A stretch of 64,000 nucleotides of DNA from an uncultured Muribaculaceae bacterium (GTDB lineage: Bacteria > Bacteroidota > Bacteroidia > Bacteroidales > Muribaculaceae): the NCBI GenBank assembly GCA_944320595.1, contig CALUIB010000011.1, positions 33,133-97,132 of the forward strand. Direction: 5' to 3'. The notes beneath the pieces are model-generated. The model saw only the letters and a list, made by a program, of their open reading frames with translations. It made no database searches and had not been told where the DNA came from. How positions within the stretch are numbered: position 1 is the first letter of the stretch; each line of letters starts with the position of its first letter. The translations under genes were made by a program, and so were the position numbers. Shown piece after piece: positions 56,942-64,000 of this stretch.

Positions 56942-56967
56942 TTGCAGAGCATAAAATACCTTGAACA

Positions 56968-57489
56968 ATGAAATATTATGTCATGATTAACGGGCGGCAA
57001 GCTGGCCCGTTTGAAGAATTTCAGTTGATTGGTAACGGTGTGATGCGCGACACGCAAGTGTGGCACGAGGGTATGCCGCAGTGGCAACCTGCTGGGATGG
57101 TTCCAGAGTTGGCTCACTTGTTTGCCGGGGAGCAGCAGCTTGGCAATGCTACGGGAGGCGGCAATGTCCCTCCCATTGGCGGCGGTGTTCCCAATCCCGG
57201 TTACAATTCGACCAGCGGTGGCTTTAATCAGGGCGGATGCAATCCTCCGATTCCGCCATGCCCCAAGACCTATCTTGTGGAATCGATACTTGTGACGGTG
57301 CTTTGCTGTGTGCCATTTGGCATAGTCAGTATTGTGAATGCCGCTGGCGTAAGTTCGGCCTATAATACAGGTAATTACCAACTTGCCTTGCAAAAGTCGG
57401 AGAATGCCAAGAAGTGGGCATTGGTAAGCCTTGTTGTAGGTTTGATTGGAGCCGTTTGTGGTTTCTTTGTCGGTTTGCTTGGTGGCTGA
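56968..57489 (+). CDS. GYF-domain / CD225-like membrane protein 3
   Basis: A 173-residue paralogue of the previous protein: GYF_2 domain (YYVMINGRQAGPFEEFQLIGNGVMRDTQVWHEGMPQWQPAGMVPELAHLF), a Gly/Asn-rich linker, and a CD225-like segment CPKTYLVESILVTVLCCVPFGIVSIVNAAGVSSAYNTGNYQLALQKSENAKKWA. The second and third genes are more alike than either is to the first. The trio likely arose by tandem duplication and may form hetero-oligomers in the inner membrane. Confidence 0.8.
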   Translation: MKYYVMINGRQAGPFEEFQLIGNGVMRDTQVWHEGMPQWQPAGMVPELAHLFAGEQQLGNATGGGNVPPIGGGVPNPGYNSTSGGFNQGGCNPPIPPCPKTYLVESILVTVLCCVPFGIVSIVNAAGVSSAYNTGNYQLALQKSENAKKWALVSLVVGLIGAVCGFFVGLLGG

Positions 57490-57513
57490 TTTAATGATGT
57501 ATAAAAGATTATT

Positions 57514-58056
57514 ATGGAAGTAAACGAAATAGATTATCCTAAATTTTTCGACCTTGTGAGCCGCCGCTATTCGTGCCGCGGTTATGACGAGGCACCTGTG
57601 TCGCGCGAAATGCTGATGGCTATTGTCGAGACGGCACGTCTTGCACAGTCGGCCTGCAACAAGCAGCCGTGGAAGTTCCTGGTGATAGGCGAACCTGAGT
57701 TGCGCCGAGAAGTGGCCGGTTGCTACGGGCGCGACTGGGCCGGCGAGGCGCAGGCATTCATAGTGGCACTCGGCAACAGCAGCGAGGCATGGGTGAGGCC
57801 GTGTGATGGGCATAACGGCATGGATGTGGACGTGGCCATAGCTTGCGAGAATATGTGCCTTGCCGCGACATCGCTCGGCCTTGGAGCTTGCTGGATTGGC
57901 AACTTCGACGTTGATGCCTTGCGCCGCGTGCTTGATGTGCCTGCCGAGTGGTCGCCGGTGGCAATATTGTCGATTGGTTATCCCAAGCCGTCGCAGCCTG
58001 TTCCCGAAAAGAAACGGAAAAACATAGACGAAGTGGTGAAATGGGGAAAATTCTGA
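57514..58056 (+). CDS. Nitroreductase family flavoprotein
   Basis: A 180-residue FMN-dependent oxidoreductase. It begins FFDLVSRRYSCRGYDEAPVSREML, with the FMN-phosphate-binding SRRYSCR, contains ARLAQSACNKQPWKFLVIG, and ends with GLGACWIGNFDVDALRRVLDVP and VAILSIGYP. It probably reduces nitro or quinone compounds with NAD(P)H in the cytosol. The DUF6452 gene overlaps its last 16 bases. Confidence 0.9.
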   Translation: MEVNEIDYPKFFDLVSRRYSCRGYDEAPVSREMLMAIVETARLAQSACNKQPWKFLVIGEPELRREVAGCYGRDWAGEAQAFIVALGNSSEAWVRPCDGHNGMDVDVAIACENMCLAATSLGLGACWIGNFDVDALRRVLDVPAEWSPVAILSIGYPKPSQPVPEKKRKNIDEVVKWGKF

Positions 58057-58568
58057 CGGTTTCCACCATTGCCGCCGGTTTGCTGCTTGCTGCCGGGGCT
58101 TGTTCTACCAATACTTGCCGTGACAATATCAGCGCATTGCCGGTGGCTGCATTCTATTCAAGTTCCTTGCAGGCCGTCATAACGGTGGATTCTATCACTG
58201 TGTATGGCGATGGCGTTCCCGGCGACTCGGCCATAGTGCGCAACGGGCAGGTGTCGCAAGTGTATCTGCCGCTGAGGGGCGGTGAGCAGGAGTGCCGGTT
58301 TGTGTTCCACTACGAGCAACAGGCACTTTCCGACCCTCGGCTCAACGACACACTTACGGTGAATTACGTGCCACGCCCCATGTTTACGTCGGTGGAATGC
58401 GGTGCAATGTATTTTTACGATATAACAGGTTATGGCTGCACCAACCATCTGATTGACTCTGTGGCTATGATGAATGCCTCGGTGACTAATGTCGAGGCCG
58501 AGACGTTCAGGATATACTTCCGTACTGCCGACGATGACGAGGAAGAGGAGGAACCTGTGGAGGTGTGA
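58041..58568 (+). CDS. DUF6452 family lipoprotein
   Basis: A 175-residue protein with a lipoprotein signal: MGKILTVSTIAAGLLLAAGAC, Cys21 being the lipidation site, followed by STNTCRDN. The body is beta-rich and carries several Cys (CRDN, ECRFVFHY, VECGAMYFYDITGYGCTNH), and the end is strongly acidic (DDDEEEEEPVEV). This matches Bacteroidota DUF6452 proteins, of unknown function. It overlaps nitroreductase at its start and recX by one base at its end. Confidence 0.75.
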   Translation: MGKILTVSTIAAGLLLAAGACSTNTCRDNISALPVAAFYSSSLQAVITVDSITVYGDGVPGDSAIVRNGQVSQVYLPLRGGEQECRFVFHYEQQALSDPRLNDTLTVNYVPRPMFTSVECGAMYFYDITGYGCTNHLIDSVAMMNASVTNVEAETFRIYFRTADDDEEEEEPVEV

Positions 58569-59065
58569 TGAGTATGTTGCCAGATAAAGCACTGACACCC
58601 GACAAGGCTCTTGCACGGTGCGAGGCATTGTGTGTGCGCGGCGAGCAATCGACTGCCGACATTGCCGCGAAACTGAGCAAATGGGGCATATCGCGCGAAG
58701 ATTCACAAAAAATATTGCAGAGGCTCATCGACGGGAAATATGTCGATGATGCCCGTTACGCCCGTGCTTATGTGCGCGACAAGTTCCGCTTTTCGGGGTG
58801 GGGCAGGGTGAAGATTGCCTACAACTTGCGGTTGAAAGGCATCGACAGCGATGTCATAGCTTGTGCGCTTGAAGAAATAGAGGCCGATGAATACCGCGAG
58901 AAACTTGAACACTTGGTAAGGGCGAAATACCGTGAGGTGAAATCGCGCGAGCCTGTGCGGGCGCGGACGGCCTTGCTGCGCTTTGCCGCAGGGCGCGGTT
59001 TCGAGTCGCAATTGTCGGTTTCGGCGGTTAACCGTGTAACTGGCGAATATCCCGATGACGAATGA
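58568..59065 (+). CDS. recX: Regulatory protein RecX
   Basis: A 165-residue helical-repeat protein of the RecX family, which binds and modulates RecA filaments. Recognisable parts are ALARCEALCVRGEQSTADIAAKLSKWGI, GKYVDDARYARAYVRDKFRFSGWGRVKIAYNLRLKGI and the C-terminal repeat. ATG at 58568 overlaps the upstream stop; an in-frame GTG lies three bases before. Confidence 0.88.
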   Translation: MSMLPDKALTPDKALARCEALCVRGEQSTADIAAKLSKWGISREDSQKILQRLIDGKYVDDARYARAYVRDKFRFSGWGRVKIAYNLRLKGIDSDVIACALEEIEADEYREKLEHLVRAKYREVKSREPVRARTALLRFAAGRGFESQLSVSAVNRVTGEYPDDE

Positions 59066-59757
59066 TGGCGGTGCTGCAATACGTGGCCGACTTGCTGTTC
59101 CCACGCTTGTGCCCGGTGTGTGGCCGTGCGCTGAGTGTCGGTGAACGCCATGTGTGCGCATTGTGCATGGCCGAGTTGCCGCGCACAGGGTATCACACGA
59201 TTGACTTCAATCCCATGGAGCAGCTGTTTGCCGGAAAGGTGCCGGTGGAACGCGCCACGGGTTACTTTTTCTATGAGCGAGGCAGCCGCCATGCCGCGAT
59301 ATTGCATGCCATCAAGTACCATAACCAGCCGCAAATGGGCGAGTGGATGGGCAGGCAATTTGCCGGCGAGGTGGCGCAGTCGGGCTTTTTCGGCGACGTA
59401 GATGCTGTAGTTCCCGTTCCGATGCACCGTGGCAAGTTGGCGCGGCGAGGGTATAACCAAAGCGAGTATATAGCTCGTGGCATTTCAAGTGTCATAGGCT
59501 GTCCTGTTGAAAAAGTCGTAAAAGCAGTGAAAGGTCATGACACGCAGACGCATAAAGGCCGGCACGAACGATTGGTGAATATGCAGGGCGTGTTTGCGGT
59601 GGCCAGTGCGGAAGCAATAGCCGGTCGGCACCTGCTCCTGGTGGATGACGTGGTTACCACCGGTGCCACGTTGCTGTCGTGCGCCGAAGTGCTGCGGCAG
59701 GCAGCTCCCGACGTGCGCATTTCCATAGCCACGCTCGCCGTCGCCCGCCTGCAATGA
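59062..59757 (+). CDS. comF: ComF family phosphoribosyltransferase
   Basis: A 231-residue protein with an N-terminal zinc ribbon (FPRLCPVCGRALSVGERHVCALC) and a phosphoribosyltransferase domain whose PRPP loop is HLLLVDDVVTTGATLLSC. The conserved VDAVVPVPMHRGKLARRGYNQSEYIARGIS and HKGRHERLVNMQGVF are typical of ComF, which assists DNA uptake in some bacteria; in Bacteroidota its role is unclear. It overlaps the recX stop. Confidence 0.9.
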   Translation: MMAVLQYVADLLFPRLCPVCGRALSVGERHVCALCMAELPRTGYHTIDFNPMEQLFAGKVPVERATGYFFYERGSRHAAILHAIKYHNQPQMGEWMGRQFAGEVAQSGFFGDVDAVVPVPMHRGKLARRGYNQSEYIARGISSVIGCPVEKVVKAVKGHDTQTHKGRHERLVNMQGVFAVASAEAIAGRHLLLVDDVVTTGATLLSCAEVLRQAAPDVRISIATLAVARLQ

Positions 59758-59952
59758 TAGACGATTCTATGGTATTCTTTTAAATATTGGGAATTGGAAA
59801 TACAGGAATTAATTGTGCAACGTGTTTATTGTCTATGTTGTGGAATGCCACAGTTTAATATTGTACTTATCCTGTTGTGTGGTTTGGTTGCGCGCTCCAC
59901 ATTCAGCCGATAGGTTGATATTTCATTGTGTTGTTGCAAAAAATAAAATATG

Positions 59953-60230
59953 GGGCGGCGTAGCCGTCCAACCATGTTTCGCCTCGGTGTGAGGTGACCG
60001 ATAGGTGCCGAACCCGTAGTAGGCGAATACCCTATATGAACGGCCTCGGAGAGGTCGAATAACTGCCTACTAGAGAGCATATTCGACCTCTCCGAGGCCG
60101 CATGGCGTATGGAGCGGTTTGTCCGCAGGGAGGCATAGCCGAACCTGCGGTTAATCGAAATTGGACGGCTGCGCCGCCCGTGGGGCACATCATTATCATA
60201 ATTTTGATGCACCCTCTACGTGAGATTTTG
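59953..60230. repeat. Nested palindromic repeat element between comF and uvrA (copy 1)
   Basis: Outer arms lie at 59953-59971 and 60161-60179 (18 of 19 bp pair, GGGCGGCG-t/c-AGCCGTCCAA). An inner, perfect 21-bp hairpin has arms at 60041-60061 and 60080-60100 (CGGCCTCGGAGAGGTCGAATA). The right side continues into a tail with GCACCCTCTACG and GATTTTG at 60209-60230. The right arm and tail recur at 63413-63480. No gene lies in the 59758-60270 gap, so it looks like a non-autonomous dispersed repeat. Confidence 0.8.
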
Positions 60231-60270
60231 TGCCTTGGTTTATTGTCGGATAATTCGTATGAGTCTCGGG

Positions 60271-63069
60271 TTATTGTGCCTTTAGGTTTAACTTGGGGCG
60301 CAGGTAGCGGCCGGTGTAGCTGTCGGGGCAGGCGGCCACCTGCTCGGGAGTGCCTGTGCACACCACTTGGCCACCTTCGGCTCCGCCCTCGGGTCCCATG
60401 TCGATGATGTGGTCGGCGCATTTTATCACGTCCATGTTATGCTCTATTATAAGCACGGTGTGGCCGTTTTTGAGCAATTGGTCGAACGACTGCATCAGCG
60501 TGTTGATGTCGTGAAAGTGCAGGCCGGTGGTAGGCTCGTCGAAGATGAACATGGTGGGTTGAGGCTTTTCGCTGCTCAGGAAGTAGGCCAGCTTGACGCG
60601 CTGGTTTTCGCCGCCCGAGAGGGTGGATGACGACTGCCCGAGCTTGATGTAGCCCAGCCCAACGTCCTTTAGTGGCTGCAATTTCTTTACAATCTTCCTC
60701 TCGGTGCTGCCCGTGCCTTGCGAGAAAAATTCTATGGCTTCGTTGACAGTCATGTCGAGAATGTCGCTTATGTTCTTGTGCCGGTATTCCACTTCGAGTG
60801 CGCTGCTGCTGTACCGCTTGCCGTGGCAGCTTTCGCATTGCAGCGTTATGTCGGCCATGAATTGCATTTCTATAGTTATAGTGCCTTCGCCCTTGCACTC
60901 CTCGCAGCGTCCGCCGGGCGAATTGAACGAGAAGTAGCCTGCCGTGTACCCCATTTGCTGCGACAGCTGTTGCTCGGCATACAGCTTGCGTATCTCGTCG
61001 AATGCTTTCAAGTAGGTGGCGGCGTTGCTGCGCGTGGATTTGCCTATGGGCGTTTGATCGACGAATTCCACCGCCTGCACCATCTTCAGGTCGCCGCGCA
61101 GCTCCGAGAATGTGCCAGGCGCGTCGCCCCCTTCGCCCAAGTGGCGCATCAGTGCGCGGTAAAGGATGTCTTTCACGAGCGTCGATTTCCCCGAGCCGCT
61201 CACGCCGGTCACCACAGTCATCACCCCGAGAGGGAATTTCACGTCGATGCCCTTCAGGTTGTTTTCGGCTGCGCCTGCTACTTCTATGTAGTTGCGCCAC
61301 TTTCGGCGCAATGCGGGAACTGGGATTTGCAACTCGCCGGTAAGGTATTTCAGCGTGTAGCTTTCGGTGGCGGCCTTCAAGTGGGCTATGTCGCCCTGGT
61401 ATATCACCCGTCCTCCGTGGCTGCCGGCTTCCGGGCCTATGTCGATTAGGTAGTCGGCGGCGCGTATTATCTCCTCGTCGTGTTCCACCACCACGCTGTT
61501 GCCTATGTCGCGCAGGGCTTTAAGCACGTTTATCAGCCGGTCGGTGTCGCGCGAGTGCAGCCCTATGCTCGGCTCGTCGAGAATGTAGAGCGACCCCACG
61601 AGGCTGCTGCCAAGCGACGTGGCGAGGTTGATGCGCTGGCTTTCACCGCCCGAGAGGGTCGATGACACGCGGTCGAGCGTCAAGTAGCCAAGCCCCACGT
61701 CGAGCAGGAACTTTATGCGGTTGCGTATTTCCACAAGCAGGCGGCGTGCTATGGTGGCATCCTCCTCGCTCAGCGTCAGGCGCATGAACCATTCGTAAAG
61801 GTCGGCCACAGGCATCTTCACGAGGTCGGAGATGCTTGCCCCGCCCACAAGCACGTATGATGCCTCCTTTTTCAGCCGCGAGCCGTGGCACTCGGGGCAG
61901 GTGGTCTTGCCACGGTAGCGGGCGAGCAGCACACGGTACTGTATGTTGTAAATCTTGCTTTCGATATATTTGAAGAACCCGTCGATGCCGGGAAATTGCT
62001 TGTTGCCGTGCCACAGCAGCGATTTCTGTTCGTCGGTGAGCTGGTAGTATGGCTTGTGGATGGGGAACCCGAGTGGCGAGGCTATCTTGATAAATTCACG
62101 TTTCCACTCGCTCATCTTCTCGCCGCGCCAGCAGAATACGGCATCGTCATATACCGACAGTGTCTTGTTGGGCACCACAAGGTTCTCGTCGATGCCTATT
62201 ATTTTCCCGAACCCCTCGCACACCGGGCAGGCACCAATGGGGTTGTTGAAGTTGAACATCAGGTCGGTTGGTTCCTGGAAGGTGATGCCGTCGGCCTCGA
62301 AACGGGTGGAGAATTCCATTTCCACAGGCCCTTCGGCAGTCCACACCTTCAGTCGGCACTTGCCGTGTCCCTCGAAGAAGGCCGTCTCGATAGAGTCGAG
62401 CAGGCGCACGTCGTCCTCGTGGGCATGGGTCACGGCCATGCGGTCGATGAGCAGGTGGTAACTGGCAGGGTCGGCCACGTCGCCGCCGTTCATCACGTCT
62501 TGTATGGCCACGAATGAGCCATTGTGTTCGAGCCGCGAGTAGCCCTCCTTGATGTACACGTCCAAGTGTTCCTTGAAGTTACGGCCTTCGGGTATGTTTA
62601 TGTCGGCAAGCAGGGCAAAGCGAGTGCCGTCGGCGTGGGAGTTGATTGCGGCCAGCACGTCGGCCGGAGTGTGCTTTTTCACCACTTGGTGCGATATTGG
62701 CGATATGGTTTTGCCTATGCGTGAGAACAGCAGCCGCAGATAGTCGTAAATCTCGGTCGATGTGCCGACGGTGCTGCGCGAGTTGCGCGTGTTCACCTTT
62801 TGCTCTATGGCTATGGCAGGCGGCAGGCCCTTGATGAAGTCGCACTCGGGCTTGGGCATACGGCCCAGGAAAAGCCGCGCGTATGACGACAGGCTCTCGA
62901 CGTACCGCCGCTGCCCCTCGGCATACAATGTGTCGAATGCCAGCGAGGATTTTCCCGACCCCGACAGCCCGGTAATGACCACCAATTTGCCACGGGGAAT
63001 GGTGAGGTCGATGTTTTTCAGATTGTTGACGCGCGCTCCCTTTATCTCTATATCTTTTTCCGATGCCAT
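60271..63069 (-). CDS. uvrA: Excinuclease ABC subunit A
   Basis: A 932-residue nucleotide-excision-repair damage scanner. Two ABC ATPase modules are clear: P-loops [19 protein letters not shown] and [15 protein letters not shown], signatures [17 protein letters not shown] and [16 protein letters not shown], and Walker [15 protein letters not shown] and [15 protein letters not shown]. Zinc modules are seen in [11 protein letters not shown] and [11 protein letters not shown]...CESCHGKR. The length is normal. It is a single-gene unit. Confidence 0.97.
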   Translation of the reverse strand: MASEKDIEIKGARVNNLKNIDLTIPRGKLVVITGLSGSGKSSLAFDTLYAEGQRRYVESLSSYARLFLGRMPKPECDFIKGLPPAIAIEQKVNTRNSRSTVGTSTEIYDYLRLLFSRIGKTISPISHQVVKKHTPADVLAAINSHADGTRFALLADINIPEGRNFKEHLDVYIKEGYSRLEHNGSFVAIQDVMNGGDVADPASYHLLIDRMAVTHAHEDDVRLLDSIETAFFEGHGKCRLKVWTAEGPVEMEFSTRFEADGITFQEPTDLMFNFNNPIGACPVCEGFGKIIGIDENLVVPNKTLSVYDDAVFCWRGEKMSEWKREFIKIASPLGFPIHKPYYQLTDEQKSLLWHGNKQFPGIDGFFKYIESKIYNIQYRVLLARYRGKTTCPECHGSRLKKEASYVLVGGASISDLVKMPVADLYEWFMRLTLSEEDATIARRLLVEIRNRIKFLLDVGLGYLTLDRVSSTLSGGESQRINLATSLGSSLVGSLYILDEPSIGLHSRDTDRLINVLKALRDIGNSVVVEHDEEIIRAADYLIDIGPEAGSHGGRVIYQGDIAHLKAATESYTLKYLTGELQIPVPALRRKWRNYIEVAGAAENNLKGIDVKFPLGVMTVVTGVSGSGKSTLVKDILYRALMRHLGEGGDAPGTFSELRGDLKMVQAVEFVDQTPIGKSTRSNAATYLKAFDEIRKLYAEQQLSQQMGYTAGYFSFNSPGGRCEECKGEGTITIEMQFMADITLQCESCHGKRYSSSALEVEYRHKNISDILDMTVNEAIEFFSQGTGSTERKIVKKLQPLKDVGLGYIKLGQSSSTLSGGENQRVKLAYFLSSEKPQPTMFIFDEPTTGLHFHDINTLMQSFDQLLKNGHTVLIIEHNMDVIKCADHIIDMGPEGGAEGGQVVCTGTPEQVAACPDSYTGRYLRPKLNLKAQ

Positions 63070-63093
63070 AGCAGTGTTTCATGAATAAGCCCA

Positions 63094-63101
63094 CAAAGTT
63101 A
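63094..63101 (-). promoter_or_regulatory. uvrA promoter -7 element
   Basis: TAACTTTG on the minus strand matches TAnnTTTG and lies 25 bases before the uvrA start. No convincing -33 TTTG is present. Confidence 0.6.
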
Positions 63102-63195
63102 CGAAAATCCACCGAAAAAAGGAAACCCTACGCCAATGTGTGGTGTTCCTTGCCGTGTAGTGCTTTTATGTTCCGAAAACATCGATAATAGAATT

Positions 63196-63244
63196 TTACA
63201 GTATCAAAAATTTAACAGGTGATACTGTAAATGATACTGTAAAT
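63196..63244. repeat. Cluster of TTTACAGTATC boxes
   Basis: TTTACAGTATC (63196-63206) is followed by two direct copies of its reverse complement, GATACTGTAAA, at 63222-63232 and 63234-63244. The arrangement is an inverted pair plus a tandem pair and resembles an operator cluster or a small stem-loop. Nearest genes are uvrA (minus, starting at 63069) and the methyltransferase (plus, at 63912). Function unknown. Confidence 0.6.
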
Positions 63245-63392
63245 TTAGGTGGCAAGCAGGGAAAGGAAAATTCAGTGTACGCTTGTGTTTAATTTTTGGA
63301 GTCGCAATGCGGTTCTCCCGTATAGACGGCATACGATGTCGTTTCATGCCGCCACAAACAAGCATACGGCATGGCAATGAGGCTGTTACCGA

Positions 63393-63480
63393 GGATGTGC
63401 CGAAATACAGGCATTGGACGGCTTCGCCGCCCTGATACTTATCATTTTCTAATTTAGCACCCTCTACGGGTGATTTTGCA
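63393..63480. repeat. Dispersed repeat, copy 2
   Basis: ATTGGACGGCTTCGCCGCCC (63413-63432) and the tail with AGCACCCTCTACGGGTGATTTTGC match copy 1 near 60160-60230 with scattered changes and a few indels. Just upstream, GGATGTGCCGAAATA (63393-63407) equals the arm of the hairpin between folC and ridA. The element carries GGACGGC-ttc-GCCGCC-like palindromes and no open frame. Confidence 0.7.
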
Positions 63481-63508
63481 TTTTTTGCTTTTTTGCAGGG
63501 AAACGAGC

Positions 63509-63539
63509 TTGGTTTTGACTGCGATTTGTGCTAATTTTG
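63509..63539 (+). promoter_or_regulatory. Promoter upstream of the structured leader and methyltransferase
   Basis: TTG (63509-63511), a 20-base spacer, then TAATTTTG (63532-63539). Transcription would begin near 63546 and run through the folded element at 63682-63861 to the methyltransferase. Confidence 0.65.
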
Positions 63540-63681
63540 TAATTGACATTGACTAACTAATAACTGGACAACAAAAAACAGACATAAACTTATAAACCGA
63601 CATATTATCAACAACAAATAAGCATTCGCTATTATTTCGCGTTTAGCCAAGAGCCTAGGAAACTCAAAAATTGGATAACAA

Positions 63682-63861
63682 GCACGGGAAATAATATGTG
63701 ACAAGGCGGCTAATGCAATGCGTAGCCCCCGAAGGATCAATCGATAAGCGATGCATTCACGCCAAAGGCGTGATGTACTCCCTTATGATTGATCCGGGGT
63801 CCGCATCCTAGGCCGCCCCGTGCTAAACGCGATGAGGTGTGGTACATCACGCTACTTTTTT
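63682..63861 (+). ncRNA. Structured RNA or attenuator upstream of an EcoRI-like methyltransferase
   Basis: A long, interrupted stem is visible. GCACGG (63682-63687) pairs with CCGTGC (63818-63823), GGCGGC (63705-63710) with GCCGCC (63812-63817), and GCG/CCCC (63720-63730) with GGGG/CGC (63796-63804). Inside these, GGATCAATCGATAAG (63734-63748) pairs with CTTATGATTGATCC (63782-63795), and CACGCC with GGCGTG at the tip. A competing stem, GCGTGATGTAC (63768-63778) with GTACATCACGC (63842-63852), ends in TACTTTTTT, like a terminator. A promoter lies upstream. I do not recognise the class. Confidence 0.6.
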
Positions 63862-63911
63862 ACATTGCGTTGGCGGATTGATAGCCATGCTGCAAATGAC
63901 TGTCAATCGAT

Positions 63912-64000
63912 ATGGCAAACAAGAACCTTAATGCGGCAAAACTCGCCAAAAAAGACGAGTTTTACACGCAGCTCAGCGACATTGAGCGTGAACTGCAACA
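63912..64000 (+). CDS. EcoRI-like adenine-specific DNA methyltransferase, N-terminus only
   Basis: Only the first 29 codons are in the window: MANKNLNAAKLAKKDEFYTQ followed by LSDIERELQ. This KKDEFYTQ...DIE-EL opening is that of adenine-specific methyltransferases of the M.EcoRI family. The gene runs off the right edge, so a partner endonuclease may lie beyond. The structured leader upstream could control its expression. Confidence 0.75.
   Translation, partial: MANKNLNAAKLAKKDEFYTQLSDIERELQ

Noticed and set aside
63682..63861. tRNA gene or retron RNA.
   Set aside because: No cloverleaf or CCA-type end fits, and no reverse transcriptase gene is visible in the window.

Overview
The window looks like chromosome from a gut-type Bacteroidales bacterium, plausibly Muribaculaceae or a relative. 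Promoters repeatedly match the Bacteroidota consensus (TTTG or TTG, about 19-20 bases, then TAnnTTTG), and genes lack obvious Shine-Dalgarno sites. Gene content agrees: fused NuoCD with no NuoEFG, a beta-epsilon-a-c-b-delta-alpha-gamma ATP synthase order, a FeoA-FeoB fusion, a DUF6377 regulator, TonB-dependent receptors, a BtuB/BtuG vitamin B12 locus behind a cobalamin riboswitch, a Ser-type sulfatase with its anaerobic maturase, and a bile-salt-hydrolase-family enzyme. The family assignment is inference. Layout: 1-5.8 kb holds the start of a TolC-like gene with its TetR regulator, a two-gene chromate transporter, folC, ridA, a YihY/BrkB membrane protein and the RNase P RNA. 6.2-12.4 kb holds a DUF6377 regulator, a possible small RNA or long leader, mannose-1-phosphate guanylyltransferase, a sulfatase and a FucO-like lactaldehyde reductase. 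12.5-20.7 kb is accessory: two near-identical AAA-ATPase/PD-(D/E)XK genes and a 1626-residue exonuclease-RecQ-UvrD fusion are transcribed away from each other from one 39-bp near-palindrome carrying a promoter on each strand. 20.8-25.5 kb is the riboswitch-controlled B12 uptake operon. 25.7-33.6 kb holds HU, two rhomboid proteases, an EEP-family enzyme, the sulfatase maturase, and a second TonB receptor with a lipoprotein. 34.2-51.9 kb is the most striking part: the nuo operon (A, B, CD, H) is interrupted by a complete ATP synthase operon (atpDCBEFHAG) and then resumes (I, J, K, L, M, N). All genes are on one strand; nuoI has its own promoter and a tandem repeat that copies the end of atpG. 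If expressed together, these genes supply an ion-pumping complex I lacking the NADH-input module and an ATP synthase predicted to use protons. 52-59.8 kb holds the BSH-family hydrolase, feoAB, three tandem GYF-domain membrane proteins (two with CD225-like segments), a nitroreductase, a DUF6452 lipoprotein, recX and comF. 59.9-64 kb holds uvrA flanked by copies of a dispersed palindromic repeat. It ends with a promoter, a strongly folded 180-base leader with a terminator-like end, and the first codons of an EcoRI-like adenine methyltransferase, possibly the edge of a restriction-modification island. All family calls come from reading motifs in the sequence; no database search was run.
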